The notes beneath the pieces are model-generated. The model searched no databases. It saw only the letters and a list, made by a program, of their open reading frames with translations, and was not told the DNA's origin. Positions 27,203 through 36,589 of a stretch of DNA of 64,000 nucleotides are shown one piece after another. The translations under genes were made by a program, and so were the position numbers. The first letter of the stretch is position 1; each line of letters starts with the position of its first letter. This stretch comes from Roseiarcus sp963794155 (GTDB lineage: Bacteria > Pseudomonadota > Alphaproteobacteria > Rhizobiales > Beijerinckiaceae), in contig CAWCCX010000017.1 in NCBI GenBank assembly GCA_963794155.1, positions 1 to 64,000 on the forward strand, read 5' to 3'.

Positions 27203-27652
27203 ATGATCACTTTGCACGTGAACGGCCAGACGCAGTCATTTGACGGCGATCCGTCGATGCCTGTGCTCTGGTATCTGCGCGACGTGCTCGGACTCACGGG
27301 GACGAAATTCGGTTGCGGAATCGCTGCATGCGGCGCCTGCACCATCCATCTCGACGCCGAGGCTCGCAGGGCCTGCGTCACATCGATCAGCGACGCCGAC
27401 GGCAAGTCGATCACCACTATCGAAGGCCTCGATCCCGAAGGAAATCACCCGCTTCAGAAAGCTTGGCGGGCGCTCAACGTGCCGCAGTGCGGCTATTGCC
27501 AAGCCGGCCAGATCATGCAGGCCGCGGCGCTTCTGAAACAGTCGCCCCATCCCACGGACGCCGACATTGACGGCACGATGTATGGCAACATTTGCCGTTG
27601 CGGGACCTATCAGCGCATTCGCGCCGCCATCAAGCAAGCTGCGGGAGCGTGA
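27203..27652 (+). CDS. Molybdenum hydroxylase small subunit, 2x[2Fe-2S]
   Basis: 149 residues. It carries electrons from the molybdenum subunit encoded next. The plant-type ferredoxin cluster is bound by C38, C43, C46 and C58 (FGCGIAACGACT, RRACVT). The second cluster is bound by C96, C99, C131 and C133 (QCGYCQAGQ, NICRCGTY). Length and motifs fit the IorA/aldehyde-oxidase small-subunit type. GGGAGGGA precedes ATG 27203. The large subunit begins 1 bp after the stop. There is no FAD subunit, so electrons probably pass to a cytochrome or Rieske partner. Confidence 0.93.
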   Translation: MITLHVNGQTQSFDGDPSMPVLWYLRDVLGLTGTKFGCGIAACGACTIHLDAEARRACVTSISDADGKSITTIEGLDPEGNHPLQKAWRALNVPQCGYCQAGQIMQAAALLKQSPHPTDADIDGTMYGNICRCGTYQRIRAAIKQAAGA

Positions 27653-27653
27653 C

Positions 27654-30005
27654 ATGACCAAGCACATTCGCGAAATCGCGCCATCCGGCGTTGAGAATGT
27701 CAGTCGGCGTGGCCTCCTCAAGGGCATCCTTTCAACGACCGGTCTCGTGCTCGTAGTCAACGTGTTCCCGCGGCGTCCGGCGCTGGCCGCCGATGCGCCC
27801 AAATGGGGGGCGGCCGGCATGCCGCACGGCACGGTAAACAATCCTCTCGCATTCGTTTCGATTGCGCCCGACGGAACGGTCACCATCGTCTGCCATCGTT
27901 CGGAAATGGGACAGGGTGTGCGCACCGGCATGCCGCTGATCGTCGCCGACGAAATGGAGGCGGATTGGTCTAGGGTCAAGGTCGCACAGGCGACCGGGGA
28001 CGAGGTGAAATACGGCAATCAGGACACCGACGGTTCACGTTCGACCCGCCATTTCATCCAGCCAATGCGCCAGGTTGGCGCTGCCGCCCGCATGATGCTG
28101 GAAGCGGCCGCGGCCAAGCGCTGGGGCGTCGAAGTCTCTGACGTGGAGGCGAAGAATCACGAGGTTATTCAGAAGTCGACCGGGAAGACGCTCGGCTATG
28201 GCGAGCTCGCCGCCGACGCGAGCACGATGGGCGTCCCGACGGGCGTCAGCCAGGAGAAAATGGGCGCCCCGACGCCTGGCAGCCTGTCTCTGAAGGATCC
28301 TTCGCAGTTCCGCTACATCGGGAAGGAAGGGACCAATATCGTCGACGGCTTCAACATCACGACCGGCCGCGCCACTTATGGTCAGGATGTCCGCCTGCCC
28401 GGCCAGAAGTACGCGGTCATCGCGCGACCGCCGGTCATGGGGGGCAAGGTAACCTCCTATGACGCCACAGAGACGAAGAAGGTCCCGGGCGTTGTCCAGA
28501 TCGTCGAAATCCCTGCGCCGTCCTATCCGATGAAATTCCAACCCTCAGGGGGAATCGCCGTTATCGCCGACAACACCTGGGCGGCGATCCAGGGCCGCAA
28601 GGCGCTGAAGATTGAGTGGGACGACGGCCCGCACGGGACCTACAACTCGCAGGCCTACCGCGCGGCGATGGAAGCGACCGCCAAACAGCCTGGCAAGATC
28701 CTGCGCAGCGACGGCGACTTCGCCGCCGCTTTTGCGAGCGCGGACAAGAAAGTCGAGGCCGAGTATTACATCCCTCACAACGCGCATGCGACGATGGAGC
28801 CTCCGTCCGCGACCTGCCGGATCGTCGACGGCAAAGCCGAAGTCTGGACAAGCGTGCAAAGCCCGCAGGCCGCGCATGATTTGGTCGCCTCATATCTGGC
28901 GCTCCCGCCCGAGAACGTCGCGGTCAATGTGACCCTTTTGGGCGGAGGTTTTGGTCGCAAATCGAAGCCGGACTTCGCGGTCGAGGCGGCTTTGTGCTCA
29001 AAGGCAGTCGGCGGTGCGCCGGTCAAGGTCGTCTGGACTCGCGAGGACGACATCCACAACGACTTCTACCACACGGTGTCGGTCGAACGCCTTGAGGCGG
29101 GGCTCGACAAGGACGGCAAGGTGGTCGCATGGCGACATATCAGCGTCGCTCCGACGATCTTGTCGCTCTTCGCGCCCGATCCCAAGCACGAGATGCCGCT
29201 CGAGCAGGGAATGGGCCTCGTCGACATGCCCTTCGCCATCAACAATATCAGCATCGAGAACGGCGAGGCCGAGGCGCACACCAAGATTGGCTGGTGGCGC
29301 TCCGTCTCGAACGTCCCGCACGGGTTCGCCATTCAATCCTTCGTCGCGGAACTCGCTTCCGCGGCGGGCAAGGATCAGAAGGCGTTCTTGCTCGATCTGA
29401 TTGGACCTCCCCGCATTCTCGACGTGCCGCAGAAGGTGAAGGACTTCTGGGACTACGGCGAGAATCCGGAGGTCTACCCGATCGACACCGGTCGGCTGCG
29501 CGGCGTCCTCGAACTCGTGACCGACAAGGCGGGTTGGGGCCGCCAAGTTCCGAAAGGCCATGGCCTCGGCTTGGCCGTACATCGCAGTTTCGTGAGCTAT
29601 GTCGCGGCCGTCATCGAAGCCGCGGTCGATGAGAAGGGTAACGTCACAGTGCCGCGGGTCGACATCGCCGTCGATTGCGGCCCGACCGTCAATCCGGATC
29701 GCGTCCGCTCTCAATTTGAGGGCGCCGTCATCATGGGTCTGGGGGTGGGCTTGCTGAACGAAATCTCGTTCAAGGACGGCAAGGTCCAGCAGGGGAACTA
29801 CGACGACTACCTGGTGTTGCGCATCAGCGACGCGCCCAAAGAGACGCACGTGTATATCGTGCCGCACGGCTACGACGTGCTGCTAGGCGGTGTGGGGGAA
29901 CCCGGCGTGCCGCCGGTCGCCCCTGCGCTCATGAATGCGATCTATGCGGCGAGCGGCAAACGCATCCGCTCGTTGCCGCTCGGACAGCAGTTGGCCAAGG
30001 CCTAA
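27654..30005 (+). CDS. Molybdopterin-binding aldehyde/isoquinoline oxidoreductase large subunit
   Basis: 783 residues from ATG 27654; an upstream extension overlaps the small subunit and is rejected. The N-terminus has a Tat-type signal (SRRGLLKGILSTTGLVLVV), so the enzyme is likely folded and exported to the periplasm with its small subunit. Core motifs include GQGVRTGMPLIVADEME, LGGGFGRKSKPDF, GWWRSVSN and the catalytic glutamate in GGVGEPGVPPVAP (about residue 749). It matches IorB-type, periplasmic, two-subunit enzymes that oxidise aldehydes or N-heterocycles. Next to a quinoprotein alcohol dehydrogenase, aldehyde oxidation is the likelier role. A stem-loop follows the stop. Confidence 0.9.
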   Translation: MTKHIREIAPSGVENVSRRGLLKGILSTTGLVLVVNVFPRRPALAADAPKWGAAGMPHGTVNNPLAFVSIAPDGTVTIVCHRSEMGQGVRTGMPLIVADEMEADWSRVKVAQATGDEVKYGNQDTDGSRSTRHFIQPMRQVGAAARMMLEAAAAKRWGVEVSDVEAKNHEVIQKSTGKTLGYGELAADASTMGVPTGVSQEKMGAPTPGSLSLKDPSQFRYIGKEGTNIVDGFNITTGRATYGQDVRLPGQKYAVIARPPVMGGKVTSYDATETKKVPGVVQIVEIPAPSYPMKFQPSGGIAVIADNTWAAIQGRKALKIEWDDGPHGTYNSQAYRAAMEATAKQPGKILRSDGDFAAAFASADKKVEAEYYIPHNAHATMEPPSATCRIVDGKAEVWTSVQSPQAAHDLVASYLALPPENVAVNVTLLGGGFGRKSKPDFAVEAALCSKAVGGAPVKVVWTREDDIHNDFYHTVSVERLEAGLDKDGKVVAWRHISVAPTILSLFAPDPKHEMPLEQGMGLVDMPFAINNISIENGEAEAHTKIGWWRSVSNVPHGFAIQSFVAELASAAGKDQKAFLLDLIGPPRILDVPQKVKDFWDYGENPEVYPIDTGRLRGVLELVTDKAGWGRQVPKGHGLGLAVHRSFVSYVAAVIEAAVDEKGNVTVPRVDIAVDCGPTVNPDRVRSQFEGAVIMGLGVGLLNEISFKDGKVQQGNYDDYLVLRISDAPKETHVYIVPHGYDVLLGGVGEPGVPPVAPALMNAIYAASGKRIRSLPLGQQLAKA

Positions 30006-30011
30006 GCGTAC

Positions 30012-30036
30012 CGGGCCGGAGTCCCCCTCCGGCCCG
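30012..30036 (+). terminator. Stem-loop after the molybdenum hydroxylase operon
   Basis: CGGGCCGGAG (30012-30021) pairs perfectly with CTCCGGCCCG (30027-30036) around a TCCCC loop, 7 bp after the stop codon. There is no T-run, so termination may be partial or the hairpin may protect the 3' end. Confidence 0.55.
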
Positions 30037-30298
30037 AATATGCTCGGCGGCATAGCGGCTCGACGGCTCCTGACTCGTATTGGAGTTCGCGCCGCGGTCC
30101 GTGAGCGTCAGCGGTCGCGTGCCGGAGATCTGCTCCAGGATATTCACGCGGGGCCGAGCTAGCGTGGCGCGGAGAAGATGCCCCCTCCAAAGGACAAACC
30201 CCAATGAATTCAGGATTGTCTCTCGGCAGGGAGGCGAAAACTTCTCGACAATCTTCATCGTCTCTGTATACGGTGAGGCTTGCTGGGAGGGAACGCGA

Positions 30299-30886
30299 AT
30301 GACGCATGACTTCGACAGTCTGCAGTTATGTCGACGTCACGCCATGCTAGGGGCAGCGCTAGCCCTATCGCCCTGGTTGGACCCTGCGCGCGCGCAAGAC
30401 GCGCAAGATCAGGCAGACCCCACGTCCGAACGGCCGCAAATCGGCGATCGTTTCGTTTTTCTGACTGGACCCAAGAAGGACCAACCTGCTCGGAGCGACG
30501 ATTTGGAGCTCGGCGGGCCCCAGGCGCAGGTCTACCCGGCGGATCCGAAAGGCGTCGTGCGCGACGGCTCACCGCTCAATCTCGTGGTCTTGGTGCGCGT
30601 GGGCAGCGACGGCCTCAACGAGGAAACGCGGGCGCGGTCGGTCGACGGCGTAGTCGCTTATTCCGCCATATGCACGCATCAGGGGTGTCCGGTGAACCAG
30701 TGGTCGAAAGAGAAAATGGCCATGGTCTGTTCTTGCCATGGTTCGACCTACAACCCGAAGAACAGCGCAGAAGTCATTTTCGGACCGGCGCCGGAGCCGC
30801 TGGCCGCGCTGCCGCTCAAGTCTGAGAATGGCCTCTTGATCGTCGCCGGTGGGTTTATTGGCCGCGTCGGCAGGCAATCGAATTGA
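30299..30886 (+). CDS. Exported Rieske iron-sulfur protein
   Basis: 195 residues from ATG 30299, with GGGAGGG upstream. The N-terminus LCRRHAMLGAALAL resembles a twin-arginine signal, which fits an iron-sulfur protein exported already folded. The cluster motifs are CTHQGC (Cys125, His127, Cys130) and CSCHGSTY (Cys144, Cys146, His147). The Cys130-Cys146 disulfide expected of high-potential Rieske proteins can form. No other complex III subunit is nearby. It lies directly before the quinoprotein dehydrogenase gene and 290 bp after the molybdenum hydroxylase, so it may carry electrons from either. Confidence 0.88.
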   Translation: MTHDFDSLQLCRRHAMLGAALALSPWLDPARAQDAQDQADPTSERPQIGDRFVFLTGPKKDQPARSDDLELGGPQAQVYPADPKGVVRDGSPLNLVVLVRVGSDGLNEETRARSVDGVVAYSAICTHQGCPVNQWSKEKMAMVCSCHGSTYNPKNSAEVIFGPAPEPLAALPLKSENGLLIVAGGFIGRVGRQSN

Positions 30887-30968
30887 TGCAGTAGGCTTCC
30901 GGTGACGCAGCCCTCGCCGGGCGGCAACGTGGGTGACAAACAAGGGCTATGCAACGGAGGAGGAAGGC

Positions 30969-32678
30969 ATGAGGAAGCTACTTACTGGCACAAGCCTGGG
31001 GATGCTTGTGATTGCGGGCGCCGCCTACGGCGCGGACTATACGCCAGTGACCGACGCACGTCTCGCGAACCCAGAGCCGCAAAACTGGCTGATGACGCGG
31101 GGCAACTACCAGGGCTGGAGCTACAGCCCGCTCGCCCAGATCAACACCTCAAACGTCAAGAACCTGGTCCCGGTGTGGAGCGTCTCGACCGGGGTCGATT
31201 CCGGCCATGAAGCGCCGCCGATCGTTAACAACGGAGTGATGTTCGTCAGCACGCCCTACAGCCAGGTGATGGCTTTGGACGCCGCTACCGGCGAGCTCCT
31301 GTGGCGCTATAAGCGCAAGCTGCCTGAAGGGTTTGCCGCTCTGCACAACACCAGCCGCGGCGTGGCGCTCTACGGTGACAAGGTCTTCATGCCGTGCCTG
31401 GACGCGGTGCTGGTGGCATTGGACGCGAAGACCGGCAAGGTCGACTGGGAGGCCAAAGTCGCGGACTGGAAGGACGGTTACTACATGACGATGGCGCCGC
31501 TGATCGTGAAGGGCAAAGTGCTCGTCGGCGAGGCGGGCGGCGAGTTCGGCGTGCGCGGCTTCGTCCAAGCGTTCGACGCCGACACCGGCAAGCCGGCGTG
31601 GAAGACATACTCGATCCCCGCGCCGGGCGAGCCCGGCAGCGAGACCTGGGAGAAGCCCGACACCTGGAAGACCGGCGGCGGCGCCATGTGGATGACCGGC
31701 AACTACGACCCGGCGGCCAACACCGTCTATTGGGGCGTTGGCAATGGTTCGCCCTGGTTCGGAGATCAGCGGCCGGGCGACAACCTCTATACGGCCTCGA
31801 CGCTCGCGCTGGACGGCGACACCGGCAAGATCAAAGGGCACTTCCAGTACCAGCAGAACGAGTCATGGGACTGGGATGCGATGAATGCGCCGATGCTGGT
31901 GGATTTCCAGAGGGGCGGCGCCAAGAACGGTTTGCTGACGCCGCAGCGCAATGGCTACCTCTACTGGCTCGGCCGAAACGCCGACGGCAGCATTTCCTAC
32001 TTGGACTCCGAGGCCTACGTTCCACAGGACGTCTTCAGGAGCATCGACCCGAAGACTGGACGAGCGGACGTCGACCTCGATCACAAGCCTGGTACCGGCA
32101 AGGCCGCGAAGTTCTGCCCCGGCCTGTGGGGCGGCAAGGACTGGCCGTACGCCTCCTACGATCCAAGCACGGGCATGATCTACATTCCGAGCAACGAAAA
32201 TCACTGCAACAATCTCGAAGGCAAGGTCGAGCAGCGCATCCCCGGCCAGTGGTGGACCGGCGTTGCGATCCCCGACTTCCACTTCTCGGTCGACACGAAG
32301 GCAGGTTTCTTCGGCGAGTTGCAGGCCTATGACGTCGAGACCGGCAAGCGAATGTGGCGCGATCTGTACTCGAGCTCGATGAACTGGGGTTCGCCGCTGA
32401 CCACCGCCGGCGGTTTGTTGTTCGCCGGCGGCACCAACGATAGAATGTTCCGCGCCTACGACGCGAAGACGGGCGAGGAACTTTGGCACTTCCGCACCAA
32501 CTCGGGCGTCATTGCCCCGCCGTCAACCTTCGAGGTCAACGGTGTGCAGTATGTCGCGGTGGAGTCTGGCTACGGGGTCGATGCAGCGTTCCAGCAGACC
32601 CTGATGGCCGACTTGGTTGGTTGGAACCCGGACGTGCCGCAGGGCGGGGTCGTTTGGGTGTTCGCCGTTCAGAAGTGA
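30969..32678 (+). CDS. PQQ-dependent alcohol dehydrogenase, lanthanide-type signature
   Basis: 570 residues from ATG 30969 (GGAGGAGG upstream), with a signal peptide of about 21 residues. It is an eight-bladed propeller quinoprotein of the methanol/ethanol dehydrogenase family (repeated ALDAATGELLWRY-type tryptophan-docking units). The catalytic Asp301 is followed by Asp303 in SWDWDAMN. An Asp two residues after the catalytic one marks lanthanide-dependent XoxF/ExaF types, where calcium enzymes have another residue. The vicinal Cys-Cys pair typical of the family is absent: ALHNTSRG occupies its place. There is no fused cytochrome domain, so a separate electron acceptor is needed. The substrate cannot be predicted. 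Confidence 0.88.
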   Translation: MRKLLTGTSLGMLVIAGAAYGADYTPVTDARLANPEPQNWLMTRGNYQGWSYSPLAQINTSNVKNLVPVWSVSTGVDSGHEAPPIVNNGVMFVSTPYSQVMALDAATGELLWRYKRKLPEGFAALHNTSRGVALYGDKVFMPCLDAVLVALDAKTGKVDWEAKVADWKDGYYMTMAPLIVKGKVLVGEAGGEFGVRGFVQAFDADTGKPAWKTYSIPAPGEPGSETWEKPDTWKTGGGAMWMTGNYDPAANTVYWGVGNGSPWFGDQRPGDNLYTASTLALDGDTGKIKGHFQYQQNESWDWDAMNAPMLVDFQRGGAKNGLLTPQRNGYLYWLGRNADGSISYLDSEAYVPQDVFRSIDPKTGRADVDLDHKPGTGKAAKFCPGLWGGKDWPYASYDPSTGMIYIPSNENHCNNLEGKVEQRIPGQWWTGVAIPDFHFSVDTKAGFFGELQAYDVETGKRMWRDLYSSSMNWGSPLTTAGGLLFAGGTNDRMFRAYDAKTGEELWHFRTNSGVIAPPSTFEVNGVQYVAVESGYGVDAAFQQTLMADLVGWNPDVPQGGVVWVFAVQK

Positions 32679-32786
32679 ACGCTGCCACGCCGACGCCGTC
32701 GTAGGGGGCCGTAGGGCCGGCTGCCAGAGTTGGCGGCCGGCCGCTGGCGTACGTAAGACTGTCACCCAAACCTCCGGAATGCCTGA

Positions 32787-33236
32787 ATGCTCCGTGCTCA
32801 AACAGCGATCATGACGCGCCGTGCGTCGGCCCTGGTTGCCGTGATTCTGATATCCCTCGGAGGGAGCGCTGGCGTGCAGGCCGTCGCCGAGGAGCCGTCC
32901 GCCTATATCGTCGAAGTCAGCGATGTCACGGCCAAGGTCGGCGAGCCCGCCGTCATGCGCGCAACCCTCAAGGCCCGCGACGGCTACCGGATTCTCAAAC
33001 ATTACAACAATCGCGTGATCGAATTGTCTTCGTTCGACGACGGCGTCGCCTTCGAACGCAGGATGGTGCCCGCGACGTTGGACGAAGACGCCCTCGTCTT
33101 TGAGGTTCCCCTGCACGCCACCAAGGTCGGCAAGCACCCGATCAACGGGATTATTCGCGTCGGTTACATTCACGGAACCGATGAGATGGCCATGGTTTCG
33201 CTCCGCCTGATAGCCAATGTCACCGGAACCGAGTAG
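32787..33236 (+). CDS. Periplasmic protein of the quinoprotein operon
   Basis: 149 residues or 141 if ATG 32811 is used; neither start has a strong ribosome site. The N-terminus is a signal peptide (ASALVAVILISLGGSAG). The mature part looks all-beta (EVSDVTAKVGEPAVMRATLK, PLHATKVGKHPINGIIRVGY), like an immunoglobulin-type or chaperone-like fold. No named family is recognised. It overlaps the next gene's upstream region and follows the dehydrogenase by 108 bp, so it may help its assembly or electron transfer. Confidence 0.65.
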   Translation: MLRAQTAIMTRRASALVAVILISLGGSAGVQAVAEEPSAYIVEVSDVTAKVGEPAVMRATLKARDGYRILKHYNNRVIELSSFDDGVAFERRMVPATLDEDALVFEVPLHATKVGKHPINGIIRVGYIHGTDEMAMVSLRLIANVTGTE

Positions 33237-33252
33237 TTCGAGTCCGGCAGAG

Positions 33253-33732
33253 ATGAGAAGACTTTTCACCCTTTCCCTTCTGGCCCTGCTGGTCGCCGCT
33301 ACCGCCGCCCCTGCCCTATCGGCAGGGGACGTCACCGAGTCAGAATTGATGCAGGCGGCAACCGAGCTTGGGCGGCAATATGACGCCAACTATAACGACA
33401 AGAAGCCCGGTGCCCTGGCGGCGCTCTATACCTTAGATGGCGTGTTGCTCTCACCCTCCGGCTCGGTCGTGCGTGGCCGAGAAGCGCTCGCGACATACTA
33501 TGCTGAGCGCTTCGCCTCCGGCGCTCGAGGCCACGCCATCAAGGTCATCGAAGTCCATATCCAGGGCAATGGCGGCTATGGTATTGCCCACTTCTCCGTG
33601 ATGGCGCCGCGCGCGAACGGCGGTCTCCATGAGGTGGATGGCCGTATCGTCGCGATCTATCAGCGCGACCCAGATGGGTGGCACATGCGCCTCGTCGAAG
33701 CGAGCGTCGTCCCGGAACCGGCCGAAAAATAG
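33253..33732 (+). CDS. Exported NTF2-like (SnoaL/DUF4440) protein
   Basis: 159 residues from ATG 33253, with a signal peptide (RRLFTLSLLALLVAATAAP). The cone-shaped NTF2 fold is suggested by ELGRQYDANYNDKKPGALAA, YTLDGVLLSPSGSVVRGREA and the closing DGRIVAIYQRDPDGWHMR. Members bind small molecules or act as lyases; some stand-alone forms have no known activity. The gene is the last of the apparent Rieske-quinoprotein operon and a periplasmic location fits that. A longer frame beginning at 33217 overlaps the previous gene. Confidence 0.75.
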   Translation: MRRLFTLSLLALLVAATAAPALSAGDVTESELMQAATELGRQYDANYNDKKPGALAALYTLDGVLLSPSGSVVRGREALATYYAERFASGARGHAIKVIEVHIQGNGGYGIAHFSVMAPRANGGLHEVDGRIVAIYQRDPDGWHMRLVEASVVPEPAEK

Positions 33733-34405
33733 CGATTAGGATAGGACGGCTTGTCACGTCGCCGGACTACGGGTCGACCTTGTGCTGCCCGCATGCTCGG
33801 CGCTAGGCCGTCAGACCTGTGCGCCGCCGTTGTCTTGTTGCAGTATTAAATGAGTACTGCGCCCCACTCGGTTCCTCTAGGGCCCGCTCTGAGCGGTGAA
33901 GTCTATTTCGCGCTCGCAATGCAAATGCAGCTTTGGCACGAACTCCGGTCCTTCCCGAGGCGACCCCCGTGGGCCCGCTCCCCGCCGAGGCTGTGCGAAA
34001 ACTCGGCGAGGGACCCCTTATCGCCGCGCAGAGCAAGAACGTATTGCGTGTTCTCTCGCTCTGGGAGGCCACAGACCTCGAAAATTGTGGGTGCGCCGAA
34101 CCCACTTAGAGTTTTCACACGGCCTGCGCCCAAAGGCGAAGTTGCTGGCTTGAAGAACCTTTGGGTCGCTGTCGACCCAAACGGCTCGATCCGCAGGCCT
34201 GGCCGACCGACGTCCTCTCGCGCATCGCCGCCCATCCCGGCGCGGGCGTTCACCGACTTCGGCGTCGAGAGTCTCGTCGAGCTCATCAAAATCCACAGGG
34301 AATCGACGCCGACCAGAGAGCGCTGAAATCAACAACGAGCGACGCCGCGCTGCGGCCGGTTCCGGACGCTTACTCCTCGTCTAGATGAAATTCGTCAATA
34401 AGTCC
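33733..34405. other. Stretch with no supported gene
   Basis: Short frames on both strands lack domains and ribosome sites. The segment contains related inverted pieces (GTGCGAAAACTC near 33993 and GAGTTTTCACAC near 34110), as seen near decayed insertion sequences. It probably holds the 3' ends of both flanking operons plus a relic. Confidence 0.4.
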
Positions 34406-36217
34406 CTATGGCTGCTTCTGCCACCAGTTGTCGATTGTCACCCCAAACAACGGAATGTACTTCGGATGTGCGAGCTTGTTGGAATAGGCGATCCATTGCT
34501 CGGGTGCGTAGAACAGCGGAACGATATAGAAGCCCGACAACAGAACGCGATCGTAACCTCTCACGGCGTCGTCGAATTCCTCGTGCGTCTTTGCGGCGAC
34601 CAGGGCCGCAATCATCGCGTCGATCGCGGGTGAGCGCGCGCCGGCGAGGTTGTAAGACGCCTCTTGATCGGCGCTCTGCGAACCCCAGAGGAAGCGCTGC
34701 TCATAGCCCGGCGATGGGCTGGCGATCCAGGCGGCGATCAGCATGTCGAAATCGAATATTTGGCGGCGGCGCTCGTACTGCACCTCATCGACGAGGCGGA
34801 CGTTAGCATAAATGCCGATGCGCCTGAGGCTGTCCGCATAGATCCGCGAAAGCCGTTCCTGTGTGCTGCTCTGTACGAGGATCTCGAAGACGAACGGCCG
34901 GCTGCTCGCCCGCTCGACGAGAACGCCGTCCTTGATGGCGTAGCCGGCTTCGCCAAGGAGCGCCAGCGCGCGCCGCGCCATCGTCCGGTCGCGCCCCGAA
35001 CCGTCGGTAATGGGCGGTTCCCAGCGTCCTTCGAGGATATCATCGCGCACCGCGCCGGGAAAGGCCGCCAAGAGCGCCCGCTCGCCGGCATCCGCTGGGC
35101 GGCCGGCGGAGGCGAGCTCAGAATCATCAAAGAAGCTTCTCGATCGGCGATAGAGCCCGCCGTAAAAGTTCGCGTTGATCCACTCGAAGTCGAACATCAT
35201 GCCGAGCGCTTCACGCACTCGAACGTCAGCAAATATCGACCGGCGCGTGTTGAAGGCGAAGCCCTCCATTCCCTTTGGCAAGCGATAGGGAAGGCTTTCC
35301 TTGACGATGCGGCCGTCCCGCACGGCAGGAAAATCGTAGGAGCTTATCCAACGCCCAGCGTCGGTCTCTTGGCGAAAATCGCAGAGTCCCGCCTTGAACG
35401 CCTCGAACGACAAATCGGCGTCACGATAATAGTCAATCTCGATTTCGTCGAAGTTGAACAAGCCACGTTGGACGGGCAGATCCTGCGCCCAATAGTCCGG
35501 ATTGCGGCGCAGGATCAGGCGCCGCCCCGGCTGCACATCGGCAATGACGTACGGACCCGTCCCGACCATTGGCTTGAGCGTCGGATTGTCGAAGTGCTCG
35601 ACGTCCATGTCATGCTTCGGCAGCACGGGCATCATGGCGAGCGTCAGCGGCATTTCGCTGTCGAGCCCGCTAAGATCGAAGCGAACCGTCATAAGATCGA
35701 GCGCTTCCGCTCGTTTGACTCGGCCGAAGGCATCACGCTGCTGCGGCCGACCCTTCTGCTTGAGGAGATCGAAGGTGAATAGCACGTCGGCTGCGCTCAC
35801 CGGTACGCCGTCCGAAAACCGCGCCCGCGGGTCGAGGCGGAAGATGACGTAGGAACGGGCATCGTCGGTCTCGATCGATTTGGCGATCAGGCCATAGAGT
35901 GTGAACGGTTCATCGAGGGAGCGCAGCATCAGCGACTGGAATACGTTGCCGATGAGCCCCTGTGCCGTGGACCCCGCACTCAGGTTATAAGGATTGAGGC
36001 TGTCGAACGTCCCTTGGTAGGCGAGCGCCAGATGGCCTCCTTTCGCCGCCCGCGGATCGGCGTAGGGAAGGCGCGAGAAATCGGCGGGCAACGCAGGCTG
36101 GCCATGCATAGCAATGGCGTAGGTCGTCAACGCTTTGTCCCCGGACGGGTCCTCCGCGCGGGCGGCGCCCGCCGCAAGTAGCAGAAACATGAGTCCAGAA
36201 ATCGGGGACACAGACAT
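34406..36217 (-). CDS. Extracellular solute-binding protein, family 5 (YejA-like)
   Basis: 603 residues with a signal peptide (SGLMFLLLAAGAARA). It binds peptides or peptide-like compounds in the periplasm for an ABC importer. The opening of the mature protein (AIAMHGQPALPADFSRLPY, DPRAAKGGHLAL) and VGTGPYVIADVQPGRRLIL are typical of the YejA branch. No YejB/E/F permease or ATPase gene is adjacent, so it is an orphan that must use a transporter encoded elsewhere. No frameshift or truncation is seen. Confidence 0.87.
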   Translation of the reverse strand: MSVSPISGLMFLLLAAGAARAEDPSGDKALTTYAIAMHGQPALPADFSRLPYADPRAAKGGHLALAYQGTFDSLNPYNLSAGSTAQGLIGNVFQSLMLRSLDEPFTLYGLIAKSIETDDARSYVIFRLDPRARFSDGVPVSAADVLFTFDLLKQKGRPQQRDAFGRVKRAEALDLMTVRFDLSGLDSEMPLTLAMMPVLPKHDMDVEHFDNPTLKPMVGTGPYVIADVQPGRRLILRRNPDYWAQDLPVQRGLFNFDEIEIDYYRDADLSFEAFKAGLCDFRQETDAGRWISSYDFPAVRDGRIVKESLPYRLPKGMEGFAFNTRRSIFADVRVREALGMMFDFEWINANFYGGLYRRSRSFFDDSELASAGRPADAGERALLAAFPGAVRDDILEGRWEPPITDGSGRDRTMARRALALLGEAGYAIKDGVLVERASSRPFVFEILVQSSTQERLSRIYADSLRRIGIYANVRLVDEVQYERRRQIFDFDMLIAAWIASPSPGYEQRFLWGSQSADQEASYNLAGARSPAIDAMIAALVAAKTHEEFDDAVRGYDRVLLSGFYIVPLFYAPEQWIAYSNKLAHPKYIPLFGVTIDNWWQKQP

Positions 36218-36589
36218 GCTTGACCCAATCGCGAGGGCAGCGGCGCACCCTTCGCGGGCGATCCTCGATGCGCCGGCGCGTCGCTACCGATTATCTGAGA
36301 CTGGAAATGTGACGGCAAATGGTTCTTCCTCAATCCGTCGCGCCAAGTGCGATATTGCGGAGGTCAAGCACGCGATTCAATTGGCGGTGCGGGACATGAC
36401 GATCCGCTCTGCCGCTCGCACCCGCGATGAAAGCTGCTATATGAGCTTGTCAGTCTGAACTGCGCAGTCAGTCAAAACTGCGCTCCACCGCCGCCAGACG
36501 GCCTACGGCAAAACAAGGACGAAGGCGCGGCGCGTCCTGACGATTGCGTCCGCGTGCCCCGACGTGTACGCCCGCTTCCCAGCCAATAG
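36218..36589. other. Upstream region of the binding-protein gene
   Basis: No gene is supported. It must hold the leftward promoter of the YejA-like gene; no clear boxes were found. It ends at the left terminal repeat of the IS1182-type element. Confidence 0.35.

Noticed and set aside
33850..34326. Open frames on both strands
   Set aside because: Overlapping frames on both strands, none with a domain or start signal.
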